Source: UBA7960 sp964348755 (GTDB lineage: Bacteria; Bacteroidota; Bacteroidia; Bacteroidales; UBA7960). From it: a stretch of DNA of 27,905 nt. Position 1 is the first letter of the stretch, and every line of letters starts with the position of its first letter. Positions 17,632 through 24,891 of this stretch are shown one piece after another. The stretch covers positions 1 to 27,905 of the forward strand of contig CAYGDW010000037.1 of NCBI GenBank assembly GCA_964348755.1, given 5' to 3'. Below the pieces are notes generated by a model, which was not told where the DNA came from, made no database searches, and worked only from the letters and a program-made list of their open reading frames with translations. A program made the position numbers and the translations under genes.

Positions 17632-19437
17632 ATGAATTGTTTTAAATCATTTGTCATTTTGGTTTTTCTTTTGCTGGTTGCAGATCGCCTGACGGGTCAG
17701 GACAAGCTCATGAGTACCTACTGCAACCCCATTAATATCGACTACACTTATATGGTATTTAATTCACACCGCGACTGGTCGTACCGCTCAGGCGCCGATC
17801 CGGCAGTTGTCGAATTCAGGGGTGAGTATTTCATGTTTGTAACCCGCTCGTTCGGCTATTGGCATTCATACGATCTGCTTACCTGGACATTTATAGAACC
17901 CGAAAAATGGTACCTGCAGGGTTCGAATGCACCGGCTGCTTTCAATTACAAAGATTCGGTGCTTTATGTAGCCGGCGATCCATCGGGTTCAATGAGTATT
18001 CTTTATACCGATAACCCCCGGCGCGGAAACTGGAAGCCCATCCCCTCAATTATTCATGACCTGCAAGACCCAGCCCTGTTTATCGACGACGATGGGCAGG
18101 CATATATGTTCTGGGGGTCTTCTAATGTTTATCCACTCAGGGTTAGAAAACTCGACCGAAACAAACGCTTTATAGATACCGGCGAGCATTTCGAATTATT
18201 TAACCTGAATGAAGAGGAGCACGGCTGGGAGCGTTTCGGAGAAAACCATTACCACCCTACCCTCAAAGAAGGTTATATGGAAGGGGCCTGGATGACCAAG
18301 CACAACGGTAAGTATTACCTGCAATATGGTGCCCCCGGAACCGAATTTAACGTTTATGCCGATGGGGTGTATATGGCCGATCATCCATTAGGCCCCTACA
18401 AATATATGCCAAACAACCCCATGAGCTATAAGCCGGGAGGCTTTATGAATGGCGCCGGACATGGCTCAACAGTACTGGCAACCGACGGGCAGTACTGGCA
18501 TTTTGCCTCAATGGCGCTTTCATCGAATGTTAAGTGGGAAAGGCGCCTGTGTATGTTCCCGGTATATTTTGACAACGACGGCCTTATGTATTCTGATACG
18601 CACTATGGCGATTACCCGCGCTGGGCGCCTACCGTTCCCGGGAAAAAAGGTGAGCACACCGGCTGGATGCTGCTTTCATACAAAAAGCCCGTTACCGTTT
18701 CCTCCTCGCTTATACAGCAGCAAAGTGTCAGTACGGGCGACTACCCGGTGGTTGAAGAATTTAATTTTGGCCGAAACTCCCGGGGCGAAATCATTTCAAA
18801 GGTTCTGAACGACGAAAATGCAAAAACCTTTTGGGTTGCCGAAGCAAACAACGATAAGCAATGGGTGAAAATTGACCTCGAAAAGCCCGCAAATATTTAT
18901 GCAATACAAATAAACTATCACGATTACCTCTCAGGTATTTATGAAAGGCGCAACGACCTTTTTCACCGATATACGCTTGAAGTTTCGGACGATGGCATTA
19001 CCTGGATGACAATAATAGACAAAAGCCGTAATTTCAGAGATGTTCCGAACGAATACGTTCAGCTTGAAAAGCCTGTTAGGGCGCAGTTTGTAAGGTATAA
19101 TCACATTCATGCTCCAACTCCGTATTTTGCCCTGTCCGATCTTCGCATTTTTGGGCTGGGCGAAGGATCTGAGCCTCGCAAGGTTAGAAACTTCGTGGTT
19201 AACCGCCAGGAGGACCGCAGAGACGTAAAGTTTAGCTGGGATAAAGTGCCGGGTGCAACCGGATATAATATAAGATGGGGCATTGCACCCGATAAGTTGT
19301 ATAATTCATGGCTGCTTTACGAAGATACTGAATTGCTCATGCGCAGCCTTACCCGCAGCCAAAGCTACTACTTTACCATAGAAGCATTTAACGAAAACGG
19401 AATTTCAGAAAAATCGGAAATTTTTAAATCTCAATAA
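17632..19437 (+). CDS. GH43-like glycosidase with discoidin (F5/8C) and FN3 domains, copy 2
   Basis: A 601-residue exported protein (signal peptide to about TGQ23, no lipobox). It has the same architecture as the gene at 13428-15212: a GH43-like propeller (~28-345), a discoidin domain (~355-510: KPVTVSSSLIQ ... VDLEK-type strands ... AQFVRYNHIHAP ... LSDLRIFG) and an FN3 domain (~518-598). The candidate catalytic triad is Asp56 (GADPAVV), Asp146 (LQDPALF) and Glu217 (MEGAWMTKHNGKYYLQYG). The two copies differ at many surface positions and in the loop around residues 365-385, so this is an old duplication, not a recent copy. It follows the second GH144 gene by 12 bp and precedes the GH3 gene by 11 bp. 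The likely role is removal of side groups or terminal sugars from the glucan substrate, or a non-classical activity; this is inference. Confidence 0.78.
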   Translation: MNCFKSFVILVFLLLVADRLTGQDKLMSTYCNPINIDYTYMVFNSHRDWSYRSGADPAVVEFRGEYFMFVTRSFGYWHSYDLLTWTFIEPEKWYLQGSNAPAAFNYKDSVLYVAGDPSGSMSILYTDNPRRGNWKPIPSIIHDLQDPALFIDDDGQAYMFWGSSNVYPLRVRKLDRNKRFIDTGEHFELFNLNEEEHGWERFGENHYHPTLKEGYMEGAWMTKHNGKYYLQYGAPGTEFNVYADGVYMADHPLGPYKYMPNNPMSYKPGGFMNGAGHGSTVLATDGQYWHFASMALSSNVKWERRLCMFPVYFDNDGLMYSDTHYGDYPRWAPTVPGKKGEHTGWMLLSYKKPVTVSSSLIQQQSVSTGDYPVVEEFNFGRNSRGEIISKVLNDENAKTFWVAEANNDKQWVKIDLEKPANIYAIQINYHDYLSGIYERRNDLFHRYTLEVSDDGITWMTIIDKSRNFRDVPNEYVQLEKPVRAQFVRYNHIHAPTPYFALSDLRIFGLGEGSEPRKVRNFVVNRQEDRRDVKFSWDKVPGATGYNIRWGIAPDKLYNSWLLYEDTELLMRSLTRSQSYYFTIEAFNENGISEKSEIFKSQ

Positions 19438-19448
19438 TACAATTAATT

Positions 19449-21728
19449 ATGAAAAAACTACTCTTGCTTGTTGCAGTTGCCTTTTTTGCCATTTCATGCG
19501 GGCAGCAAACAAAAAAAACGGAAATGGACCGGTTTATCAACGATTTGATGGCCCGAATGACTGTCGAAGAAAAAATAGGACAACTCAACCTTCTAACCCC
19601 CGGCGGAGGAATTCCGACAGGTTCGGTAGTAAGTACTGATGTAGAAGCTAAAATAAAAGCCGGTCAGGTTGGTGGAATTTTTGGCATATCAGGCCCGGAT
19701 CGCGTAAGGCAGGCCCAGAAGCTTGCTGTTGAAGAAAGCAGGCTCGGAATTCCATTGCTTTTTGGTTCTGACGTTATTCACGGTTACAAAACAACATACC
19801 CAATACCTTTGGGTCTTTCGTGCAGCTGGGATCTGGAGCTGATTGAAAAAACGGCCCGTATGGCCGCTGTAGAGGCTACCGCAGATGGCATTTTCTGGAA
19901 TTTTTCCCCAATGGTCGATATTTCGCGCGACCCACGTTGGGGAAGGGTTGCCGAAGGAGCAGGGGAGGACCCATTTTTGGGCTCTGAAATAGCAAAAGCC
20001 ATGATACGTGGCTATCAGGGTAGCGACCTGGCAAACCCCACTACTATGCTGTCAACAGTAAAGCACATTGCACTCTATGGCGCCTCAGAGGCAGGGCGCG
20101 ACTACAACACTGTAGATATGAGCCGCCAGAATATGTTTAATTATTACCTGCCTCCTTTCAAAGCAGCTGTTGAAGCTGGTGTGGGTAGCGTTATGACTTC
20201 GTTCAACCTCGTAGATGGAATACCAGCAACCGGTAACAAGTGGCTGCTTACAACTATTTTAAAGGAAAAATGGGGATTCGATGGATTGGTTATTTCTGAC
20301 TATACCTCGGTAAACGAGATGGTTGACCACGGCATGGGCGATCTGCAGGCTGTTTCGGCTTTGGCATTAAGGGCCGGCTTAGACATGGATATGGTAGGAG
20401 AGGGGTTTTTGACCACATTGAAAAAATCGCTCGACGAAGGAAAGATTAGCATGGACGATATTGACAGGGCTTGCCGCAAGGTGCTTGAAGCCAAATACAA
20501 ACTTGGGCTATTTAATGATCCATACCTGTATTTTGACGATACCCGCCCTGCAAAAGAGATACTGACACCCGAAAACCGAAAACTTGCCCGCGAGGCTGCC
20601 GCCCGTTCGTTCGTATTGCTGAAAAACGAAAACCAGGTGCTTCCACTCAAAAAAGCTGGAAGCATAGCTTTGGTTGGTCCGCTGGCCAACGATAAGAATA
20701 ATATGCTTGGAACATGGGCGCCAACCGGCGATCCGCAACTTTCTGTGCCTATTTTTGAGGGATTGCAAAATGTGGCTGGCAACCTTGCCCGAATTACCTA
20801 TGCTAAAGGTGCCAATATTTCTGACGATCCCGAATTCGCGGCAAAAATTAATGTTTTTGGCCCCCGTATCATTATCGATTCCCGCACCCCCGATGCCATG
20901 ATTGCCGAAGCCGTAGCTCAGGCTATGCGTGCCGATGTGGTGGTGGCTGTTATTGGCGAGGCCTCTGAAATGAGCGGCGAATCGTCGAGCCGTACTGATA
21001 TATCTGTGCCCGAACCTCAGAAAAAACTAATCAGGGCACTCAAAAAAACCGGAAAACCACTGGTGCTTGTTATAATGAGCGGACGACCCCTTGCTTTGGA
21101 GGAAGAGTTTGCACTGGCCGACGCCATCCTGTTTGTGTGGCACCCAGGAGTGGAAGCCGGAAATGCAATTGCCGATGTATTGTTTGGCGATTATAATCCT
21201 TCGGGAAAGATAACCATGACATTTCCGCGCAATGTGGGCCAGATTCCAATTTACTACAACCACAAAAATACAGGCCGTCCAAATCCAGGCGATGTTTTTC
21301 AGAAATTCAGGTCGAACTACCTCGACTCTCCAAATTCTCCTTTGTTCCCGTTTGGTTTTGGACTTAGTTATACTAAATTCGAATATGCAAACCTGAAACT
21401 GAACAGCAATATAATGACTGAATCAAGTAGTATAGAGGTTACGGTTGACGTAACAAATACCGGAAACTTCAATGGCGAAGAAGTGGTGCAATTGTATGTG
21501 CGCGATGTGGTAGGTTCGGTTTCAAGGCCTCTAAGGGAACTGAAAGGTTTTTCAAAAATTAATCTTGCCAAAGGCGAAACAAAATCGGTTTCATTTACCC
21601 TTTCGCCAAACGATTTGGCCTTTTATAACTACGACATTGAATTTGTAACAGAACCCGGTTTATTTCAGGTATTTGTCGGGCCCAATTCAAACGCTAGCCT
21701 TATGGCTGAGTTTGAATATAAGCCTTAA
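19449..21728 (+). CDS. bglX: GH3 beta-glucosidase lipoprotein (BglX-like)
   Basis: A 759-residue protein with a lipoprotein signal, lipobox FAISC (Cys17). It has the GH3 N-terminal barrel (about 25-355) with MTVEEKIGQL, FGSDVIHGYKTTYPIPLG, SPMVDISRDPRWGR, the KH pair Lys205-His206, and the nucleophile motif WGFDGLVISDY (Asp284). The C-terminal alpha/beta sandwich (about 380-600) has the probable acid/base Glu511 in EMSGESSSR. An FN3-like C-terminal domain (~660-745) completes it. This is the full BglX arrangement. It would release glucose from the short oligosaccharides made by the GH144 enzymes. From memory, a Bacteroides thetaiotaomicron GH3 enzyme active on beta-1,2-glucooligosaccharides belongs to this group, which supports the substrate assignment but does not prove it. 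Whether it sits in the periplasm or at the surface is open. It is the last gene of the operon and is followed by strong hairpins. Confidence 0.9.
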   Translation: MKKLLLLVAVAFFAISCGQQTKKTEMDRFINDLMARMTVEEKIGQLNLLTPGGGIPTGSVVSTDVEAKIKAGQVGGIFGISGPDRVRQAQKLAVEESRLGIPLLFGSDVIHGYKTTYPIPLGLSCSWDLELIEKTARMAAVEATADGIFWNFSPMVDISRDPRWGRVAEGAGEDPFLGSEIAKAMIRGYQGSDLANPTTMLSTVKHIALYGASEAGRDYNTVDMSRQNMFNYYLPPFKAAVEAGVGSVMTSFNLVDGIPATGNKWLLTTILKEKWGFDGLVISDYTSVNEMVDHGMGDLQAVSALALRAGLDMDMVGEGFLTTLKKSLDEGKISMDDIDRACRKVLEAKYKLGLFNDPYLYFDDTRPAKEILTPENRKLAREAAARSFVLLKNENQVLPLKKAGSIALVGPLANDKNNMLGTWAPTGDPQLSVPIFEGLQNVAGNLARITYAKGANISDDPEFAAKINVFGPRIIIDSRTPDAMIAEAVAQAMRADVVVAVIGEASEMSGESSSRTDISVPEPQKKLIRALKKTGKPLVLVIMSGRPLALEEEFALADAILFVWHPGVEAGNAIADVLFGDYNPSGKITMTFPRNVGQIPIYYNHKNTGRPNPGDVFQKFRSNYLDSPNSPLFPFGFGLSYTKFEYANLKLNSNIMTESSSIEVTVDVTNTGNFNGEEVVQLYVRDVVGSVSRPLRELKGFSKINLAKGETKSVSFTLSPNDLAFYNYDIEFVTEPGLFQVFVGPNSNASLMAEFEYKP

Positions 21729-21731
21729 AGT

Positions 21732-21803
21732 TTATAGGGTTACCCTTAGCGATGCCTTTTATTAGTTATGCGGGTGTATTTCAATGCATTAGTAACCCTA
21801 TAA
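21732..21803 (+). repeat. 12-bp perfect inverted repeat, 48-nt loop
   Basis: TTATAGGGTTAC (21732-21743) pairs perfectly with GTAACCCTATAA (21792-21803). The left arm begins 4 bp after the GH3 stop codon. It could protect the 3' end of the PUL transcript, act as a first terminator without a T run, or be a mobile-repeat scar. Confidence 0.65.
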
Positions 21804-21858
21804 TAAGTATATTTATCTGTAAAAAAAGTATAATGGCCTTTTAAGGCCGCATAACAAC

Positions 21859-21911
21859 AAAAGTTTATCTGCCAATGGGTTTTAAAATCCAATGCAGGTA
21901 AACTTTTTTTT
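21859..21911 (+). terminator. Intrinsic terminator of the PUL enzyme operon
   Basis: AAAAGTTTATCTGC (21859-21872) pairs with GCAGGTAAACTTTT (21894-21907) with a single G-T wobble. A second inner pairing TGGGTTTT/AAAATCCA can extend it, and eight T residues (21904-21911) close it. It is the best terminator in the window and marks the end of the PUL transcript; the A-rich left side means it may also serve the convergent minus-strand gene. Confidence 0.85.
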
Positions 21912-22100
21912 ACCCCCAAATTTGAGCCAGGTCATTGGGTTTAAGTATTTTGGCAGGGGTTATATATGACTGAAAACAAGCTGTTCCGAAAAAAAACGGG
22001 ACAATCGGAAATACAAAATCCATCAGGGTAAGAATACCCCGAACCTGGTTTATTAAACCCATACAGCTAACCTGGAAGTGTAAAGGATTTGCCTGATTTT

Positions 22101-22349
22101 CTAAAAGTCAAACAGATCGCCCAGCATTCCCTTTCTTTTTTTGTAACGGTAATCGCCCTCCCTGGGTGGGTAGTTTTTTTCAGGGCGGCTTTCACCTCTT
22201 ACATCTTGGTTGCTTACGGCCGATCGCTCAATAATTTTGTCCAGCTCACCACGGTCGAGCCATACACCACGGCAATCGGGGCAGTAGTCAATTTCAATTC
22301 CGCTACGGTCGGTCATAACCAAACTTACATTGCAACTCGGACATTTCAT
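22101..22349 (-). CDS. Small zf-TFIIB-type zinc-ribbon protein
   Basis: An 82-residue protein with four cysteines arranged CPSC (Cys3, Cys6) and CPDC (Cys23, Cys26), followed by RGVWLDRGELDKII, the conserved sequence of the zf-TFIIB family (PF13453-type). The C-terminal half is charged and disordered-looking (RPEKNYPPREGDYRYKKRKG) and ends in LGDLFDF, often seen in this family. It probably binds one zinc ion; the function is unknown, although nucleic acid binding is often assumed. Monocistronic as far as can be seen, with no transmembrane segment or signal peptide. Confidence 0.85.
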   Translation of the reverse strand: MKCPSCNVSLVMTDRSGIEIDYCPDCRGVWLDRGELDKIIERSAVSNQDVRGESRPEKNYPPREGDYRYKKRKGMLGDLFDF

Positions 22350-22494
22350 CGTGTTAAAATTTTAATTGTTATAATTCAATTGTGTTTCTTTCTCAGCAAC
22401 CAATTTTTCATTATTGTTGGCTAAACTATTCTTGCAAAGCCTCTACATTTTATAAAGTTTTGGCACAAATAAATAGTAAAAAATAAGCAAGGAG

Positions 22495-22845
22495 TTATTT
22501 GCGAAGAATTTTCTCCATTGCCTTTCCTTTGGCCAATTCGTCAACCAGTTTATCCAAATAACGAATTTTTTGCATCAGTTCATCTTCAATTTCTTCTACC
22601 CTATAACCGCATATTAATCCGGTTATTTTTACTGCATTTGGATTGAGTTTTGGCGCCTGGGCAAAAAAAGTTTCGAAATCGCAGTTGTCATTTATCTGTT
22701 GCTCCAACGTTTTTTCGTCGTACCCGGTAAGCCAGTATATTACTGTATTAACCTCGGCTTTCGTTCGCCCTTTTTTTTCGGCCTTCTGCAAATAATATGG
22801 ATATATGCTGGCAAAGGGATATTTAAAAATTCTGGTGTCTTTCAT
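22495..22845 (-). CDS. DUF2200 domain-containing protein
   Basis: A 116-residue cytosolic protein. The ATG at 22845 (MKDTRIF) is preferred over an ATG 21 bp upstream because the family starts this way and the upstream codons overlap the leader. The whole length matches the DUF2200 pattern: FKYPFASIYPYYLQKAEKKG, VNTVIYWLTGYD, FFAQAPKLNPNA, ITGLICGYRVEEIEDELM, IRYLDKLVDELAKGKAMEKI. No catalytic function is known to me for this family. A TATCTTTG promoter box lies 19 bp upstream of the start. It appears monocistronic. Confidence 0.9.
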   Translation of the reverse strand: MKDTRIFKYPFASIYPYYLQKAEKKGRTKAEVNTVIYWLTGYDEKTLEQQINDNCDFETFFAQAPKLNPNAVKITGLICGYRVEEIEDELMQKIRYLDKLVDELAKGKAMEKILRK

Positions 22846-22863
22846 TTTTCTTTCAATTATCTT

Positions 22864-22871
22864 CAAAGATA
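22864..22871 (-). promoter_or_regulatory. TATCTTTG -7 box of the DUF2200 gene
   Basis: The minus strand reads TATCTTTG, an exact TAnnTTTG match, 19 bp upstream of the chosen ATG. A TTTG at 22900-22897 is 25 bp further upstream, a wide but possible -33 partner. It is the same octamer as before the PUL regulator. Confidence 0.5.
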
Positions 22872-23053
22872 ATTTTTTTGTTTGTTAAAAAATTTGCAAA
22901 AATCTATTGAAATACTGGCTTTGTAAAATATAATTGGGAAAGACCCTTATTGCTAACAATCCAATAGGTTCTTATCTTTTGTAGTCTTGATAAGATTTTT
23001 ATTGTTAGGCTCACTGAATCCCTTTTGGGGATTGAAAAAATAGGGATTTGCTT

Positions 23054-23818
23054 TTAAATATTCAGGTATTGCAGGAACCCACTAATGGCAAGGCCTCCAC
23101 CCGAAATAAGCACAGCAAAATAAATGCTTGAAACAATATTTAAAACATAACCGAGCAAAACACTAATGCCGTCGTTTTGAAGCATGCCAATGGAATAAAA
23201 AAGAATAGCCATGGCTGGCAATGTGTTGCTAAAAGGGATTAACCCAAAAGGTAACATTAGCAGCGCAGCCCCAAATACAATTGCGCTTCCATTGGCAATT
23301 TCGGCAGGTCGGTTATTGGTTAGCCACATTAGTCGCCTTGGCTTGCTTATTTTTTCAATGCGCGAAAACCATTTAAGGCCTACATTAAAACCGTTTTGCA
23401 ATTTCTTGGCAGGTATTTCTTTTTTCAGAAACTTTGGCGGAAGCCACAGGTTAAAGCCAAAAATAAGGCTAACACCTATCATCATTATTGTTGCGCCAAA
23501 CACGGTGCTTACTCCGGGAATTGAAACCGGAATCAGAAAAACTAAGGCAAGTAAAGCCGCAAAAATTAATAAGCCGTCGCGGCCAAGCAGCTCCCTGATT
23601 TCAGAAAGTGTAAGTTTTTCGTTGGGCAAATTACTTATAATTGCCAGTAGCTTTTCTGTCAGTTTTATTTTGCCCTGAATAGGTTTGGGGTCGGGGTTTA
23701 AGTGCATTTTTCGAAAATAATCAAAAACGGGCCGGTTAATTAAAATTTTGGCAAGGTACTGCCTATAATCAAATCCCTTGCCATTTTTTAAATTTAACCC
23801 TAAATTTAATTGAAGCAT
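23054..23818 (-). CDS. ExoD-family membrane protein
   Basis: A 254-residue protein. From about residue 50 it matches the exopolysaccharide-synthesis ExoD family: a soluble lead-in (LTEKLLAIISNLPNEKLTLSEIRELLGRDG) and then hydrophobic segments (LLIFAALLALVFLIPVSIPGVS, TIMMIGVSLIFGFNLWLP, GSAIVFGAALLMLPFGLIPFSNTLPAMAIL, SVLLGYVLNIVSSIYFAVL). The PVSIPG and LPFSNTLPA turns are family hallmarks. Three to five inner-membrane helices are expected. The name comes from a Sinorhizobium exopolysaccharide gene, but the molecular function is not established. The start is uncertain: an internal ATG at 23707, with a nearer A-rich leader, gives a 217-residue protein of more usual family length. Not obviously linked to the PUL. 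Confidence 0.82.
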   Translation of the reverse strand: MLQLNLGLNLKNGKGFDYRQYLAKILINRPVFDYFRKMHLNPDPKPIQGKIKLTEKLLAIISNLPNEKLTLSEIRELLGRDGLLIFAALLALVFLIPVSIPGVSTVFGATIMMIGVSLIFGFNLWLPPKFLKKEIPAKKLQNGFNVGLKWFSRIEKISKPRRLMWLTNNRPAEIANGSAIVFGAALLMLPFGLIPFSNTLPAMAILFYSIGMLQNDGISVLLGYVLNIVSSIYFAVLISGGGLAISGFLQYLNI

Positions 23819-24023
23819 GACTGGAAAAATTCAGCTGTTTCCAAAAGTGTAAAATTTAAAAACTGAGCCAATCTAAAAAAGCAGTTGCATTTTTTCGAAA
23901 GCACCTTGAAAACCGCAGACCGGACTAATTTCGAAACCACTATTGACCGATAAAGTAAAAAAGGGTAGAATTTTATGCATGAGATTCCTCACTACGTTCG
24001 GAATGACAGATAGTTGGTTATTT

Positions 24024-24066
24024 GATAGGAGGTGGGCGGCGGTAAAACTGCCGCCCACCTCCTATC
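24024..24066. repeat. 17-bp perfect inverted repeat (hairpin)
   Basis: GATAGGAGGTGGGCGGC (24024-24040) pairs with GCCGCCCACCTCCTATC (24050-24066). Three further inner pairs, one of them G-T, would leave only a 3-nt loop. The arms are much more G+C-rich than the surrounding DNA. There is no T run, so it is not a classical terminator. Confidence 0.9.
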
Positions 24067-24164
24067 TTCTTCAAAACCCCTGAAAGCCTTGTCATTTCGA
24101 GCGAAGCGAGAAATCCCGTCATTTTCATCCGTAAATAATTTTTAAAATATGGTCGGATAGCCTG

Positions 24165-24191
24165 ACTCGTCCCGCCTAAGGCGGGACGAGT
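24165..24191. repeat. 12-bp G+C-rich inverted repeat
   Basis: ACTCGTCCCGCC (24165-24176) pairs with GGCGGGACGAGT (24180-24191), separated by TAA. It is a near-complete palindrome, markedly G+C-rich relative to the flanks. Confidence 0.9.
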
Positions 24192-24219
24192 GAACTCGCA
24201 TTATGAATTTTAGCTTCGC

Positions 24220-24233
24220 TGAACTTCGGTTCA
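24220..24233. repeat. Small hairpin with TTCG tetraloop
   Basis: TGAAC-TTCG-GTTCA with a C-G closing pair forms the very stable C(UUCG)G tetraloop if transcribed from the plus strand. It belongs to the palindrome cluster. Confidence 0.6.
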
Positions 24234-24289
24234 TCCTTGTTTGTGTTTTACGAACCAGGTTCGTTTCAGCGGACAATGGCATTTTTTAC

Positions 24290-24574
24290 TTATGAACCTG
24301 CAAATGGGGTTCCGAAGACACCCACAGCGAGTTCGGCCCAAATAAGAAAAAACAACAACAATATACAACCACAAATAATTACCCGAGTGGTTATATTTCT
24401 TACTTTTCTTATAATCAGCTCGCACATAAGGCCAGTTCCAAGCAGCAAAACTCCCATAATTATAAAGTCAAAAACTGACCAGTTAACCTCAGAAGTAAAT
24501 TGCATGGCAATGAGCGGAATTGATAAAAGTATTGCTACCGAGCCCAGAATTATTAATAACCATTTGTTTTTCAT
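24290..24574 (-). CDS. Small three-helix membrane protein
   Basis: A 94-residue protein with three predicted membrane helices: about 5-24 (WLLIILGSVAILLSIPLIAM), 33-52 (VFDFIIMGVLLLGTGLMCEL) and 64-88 (VIICGCILLLFFLIWAELAVG). A short positive loop lies between helices 2 and 3 (RKVRNITTR). I do not recognise a named family with confidence. Third gene of a minus-strand operon, 23 bp after the winged-helix regulator, so it is probably controlled by that regulator. Confidence 0.75.
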   Translation of the reverse strand: MKNKWLLIILGSVAILLSIPLIAMQFTSEVNWSVFDFIIMGVLLLGTGLMCELIIRKVRNITTRVIICGCILLLFFLIWAELAVGVFGTPFAGS

Positions 24575-24597
24575 TTTTTTGTGTTTTGAGTAAAATT

Positions 24598-24888
24598 TTA
24601 ATTAAGGAGTAGTTCAATGGCTTTTATGTGCCTTTTAAAAGCATTTTTCCCTTTGGCTGTTGCCGAAAAAACGGTATTGGGTTTGCGATCTAAAAAAACT
24701 TTTTTAAATGTTATGTATTGTTTTTTTTCAAGCATTTTTATGTGGCTAGCCAAATTTCCGTCAGTAACGCCCAAAAGTTCTTTCAAAGCCATGAAGTCGA
24801 TAAAATCATTGACAACCAGGGCAGACATGATGCCCAGGCGTATTCTGTTCTCAAAGGCTTTGTCAAAATCTTTTAGTGCCTCTTTCAC
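24598..24888 (-). CDS. Winged-helix transcriptional regulator (MarR/ArsR-like, HTH_27 type)
   Basis: A 96-residue DNA-binding protein consisting almost only of a winged helix: AFENRIRLGIMSALVVND, FIDFMALKELLGVTDGNLASHIKMLEKKQYITFKKVFLDRKPNTVFSATAKGKNAFKRHIKAIE. The recognition helix is the DGNLASHIKMLE segment and the wing is KKVFLDRKPNTVFS. The start is a GTG at 24888, chosen because no ATG precedes the HTH and the family typically starts at this point. The stop TAG of the upstream gene lies just one codon (CTC) before it, in the same reading frame. It probably regulates its own operon through the palindrome at 25504-25521 and may respond to an unknown signal; no ligand or metal motif is visible. 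Confidence 0.85.
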   Translation of the reverse strand: MKEALKDFDKAFENRIRLGIMSALVVNDFIDFMALKELLGVTDGNLASHIKMLEKKQYITFKKVFLDRKPNTVFSATAKGKNAFKRHIKAIELLLN

Positions 24889-24891
24889 GAG

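Larger units (their letters stand above)
21729..22100. other. PUL 3' intergenic region
   Basis: 372 bp between the GH3 stop and the zf-TFIIB stop (convergent genes). It holds a 12-bp inverted repeat with a 48-nt loop, a small GGCCTT/AAGGCC hairpin (21835-21848) and a strong terminator (listed separately). From 21912 to 22100 I see no feature. Confidence 0.7.
23819..24289. other. Gene-free palindrome cluster
   Basis: 471 bp without a credible gene. It contains a 17-bp perfect hairpin, a 12-bp G+C-rich hairpin, a C(TTCG)G tetraloop hairpin and a 7-bp hairpin ACGAACC/GGTTCGT (24250-24264). It also has the phrases ATTCCTCACTACGTTCGGAAT and TTTCGAGCGAAGCGAGAAA (24096-24114), each a short dyad. 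Such arrays are typical of dispersed intergenic palindromic repeats in Bacteroidota genomes. Confidence 0.7.

Noticed and set aside
22953..23033. Hairpins CTAACAAT/ATTGTTAG and AATCCC/GGGATT downstream of the ExoD-like gene as a terminator
   Set aside because: Stems are short, the loop is long, and the T run is on the wrong side for the minus-strand transcript; too weak to list as a feature.
24096..24114. TTTCGAGCGAAGCGAGAAA phrase considered as a CRISPR or phage attachment site
   Set aside because: It appears once, with no spacer array, integrase or tRNA nearby; it is more like a fragment of a dispersed intergenic repeat.
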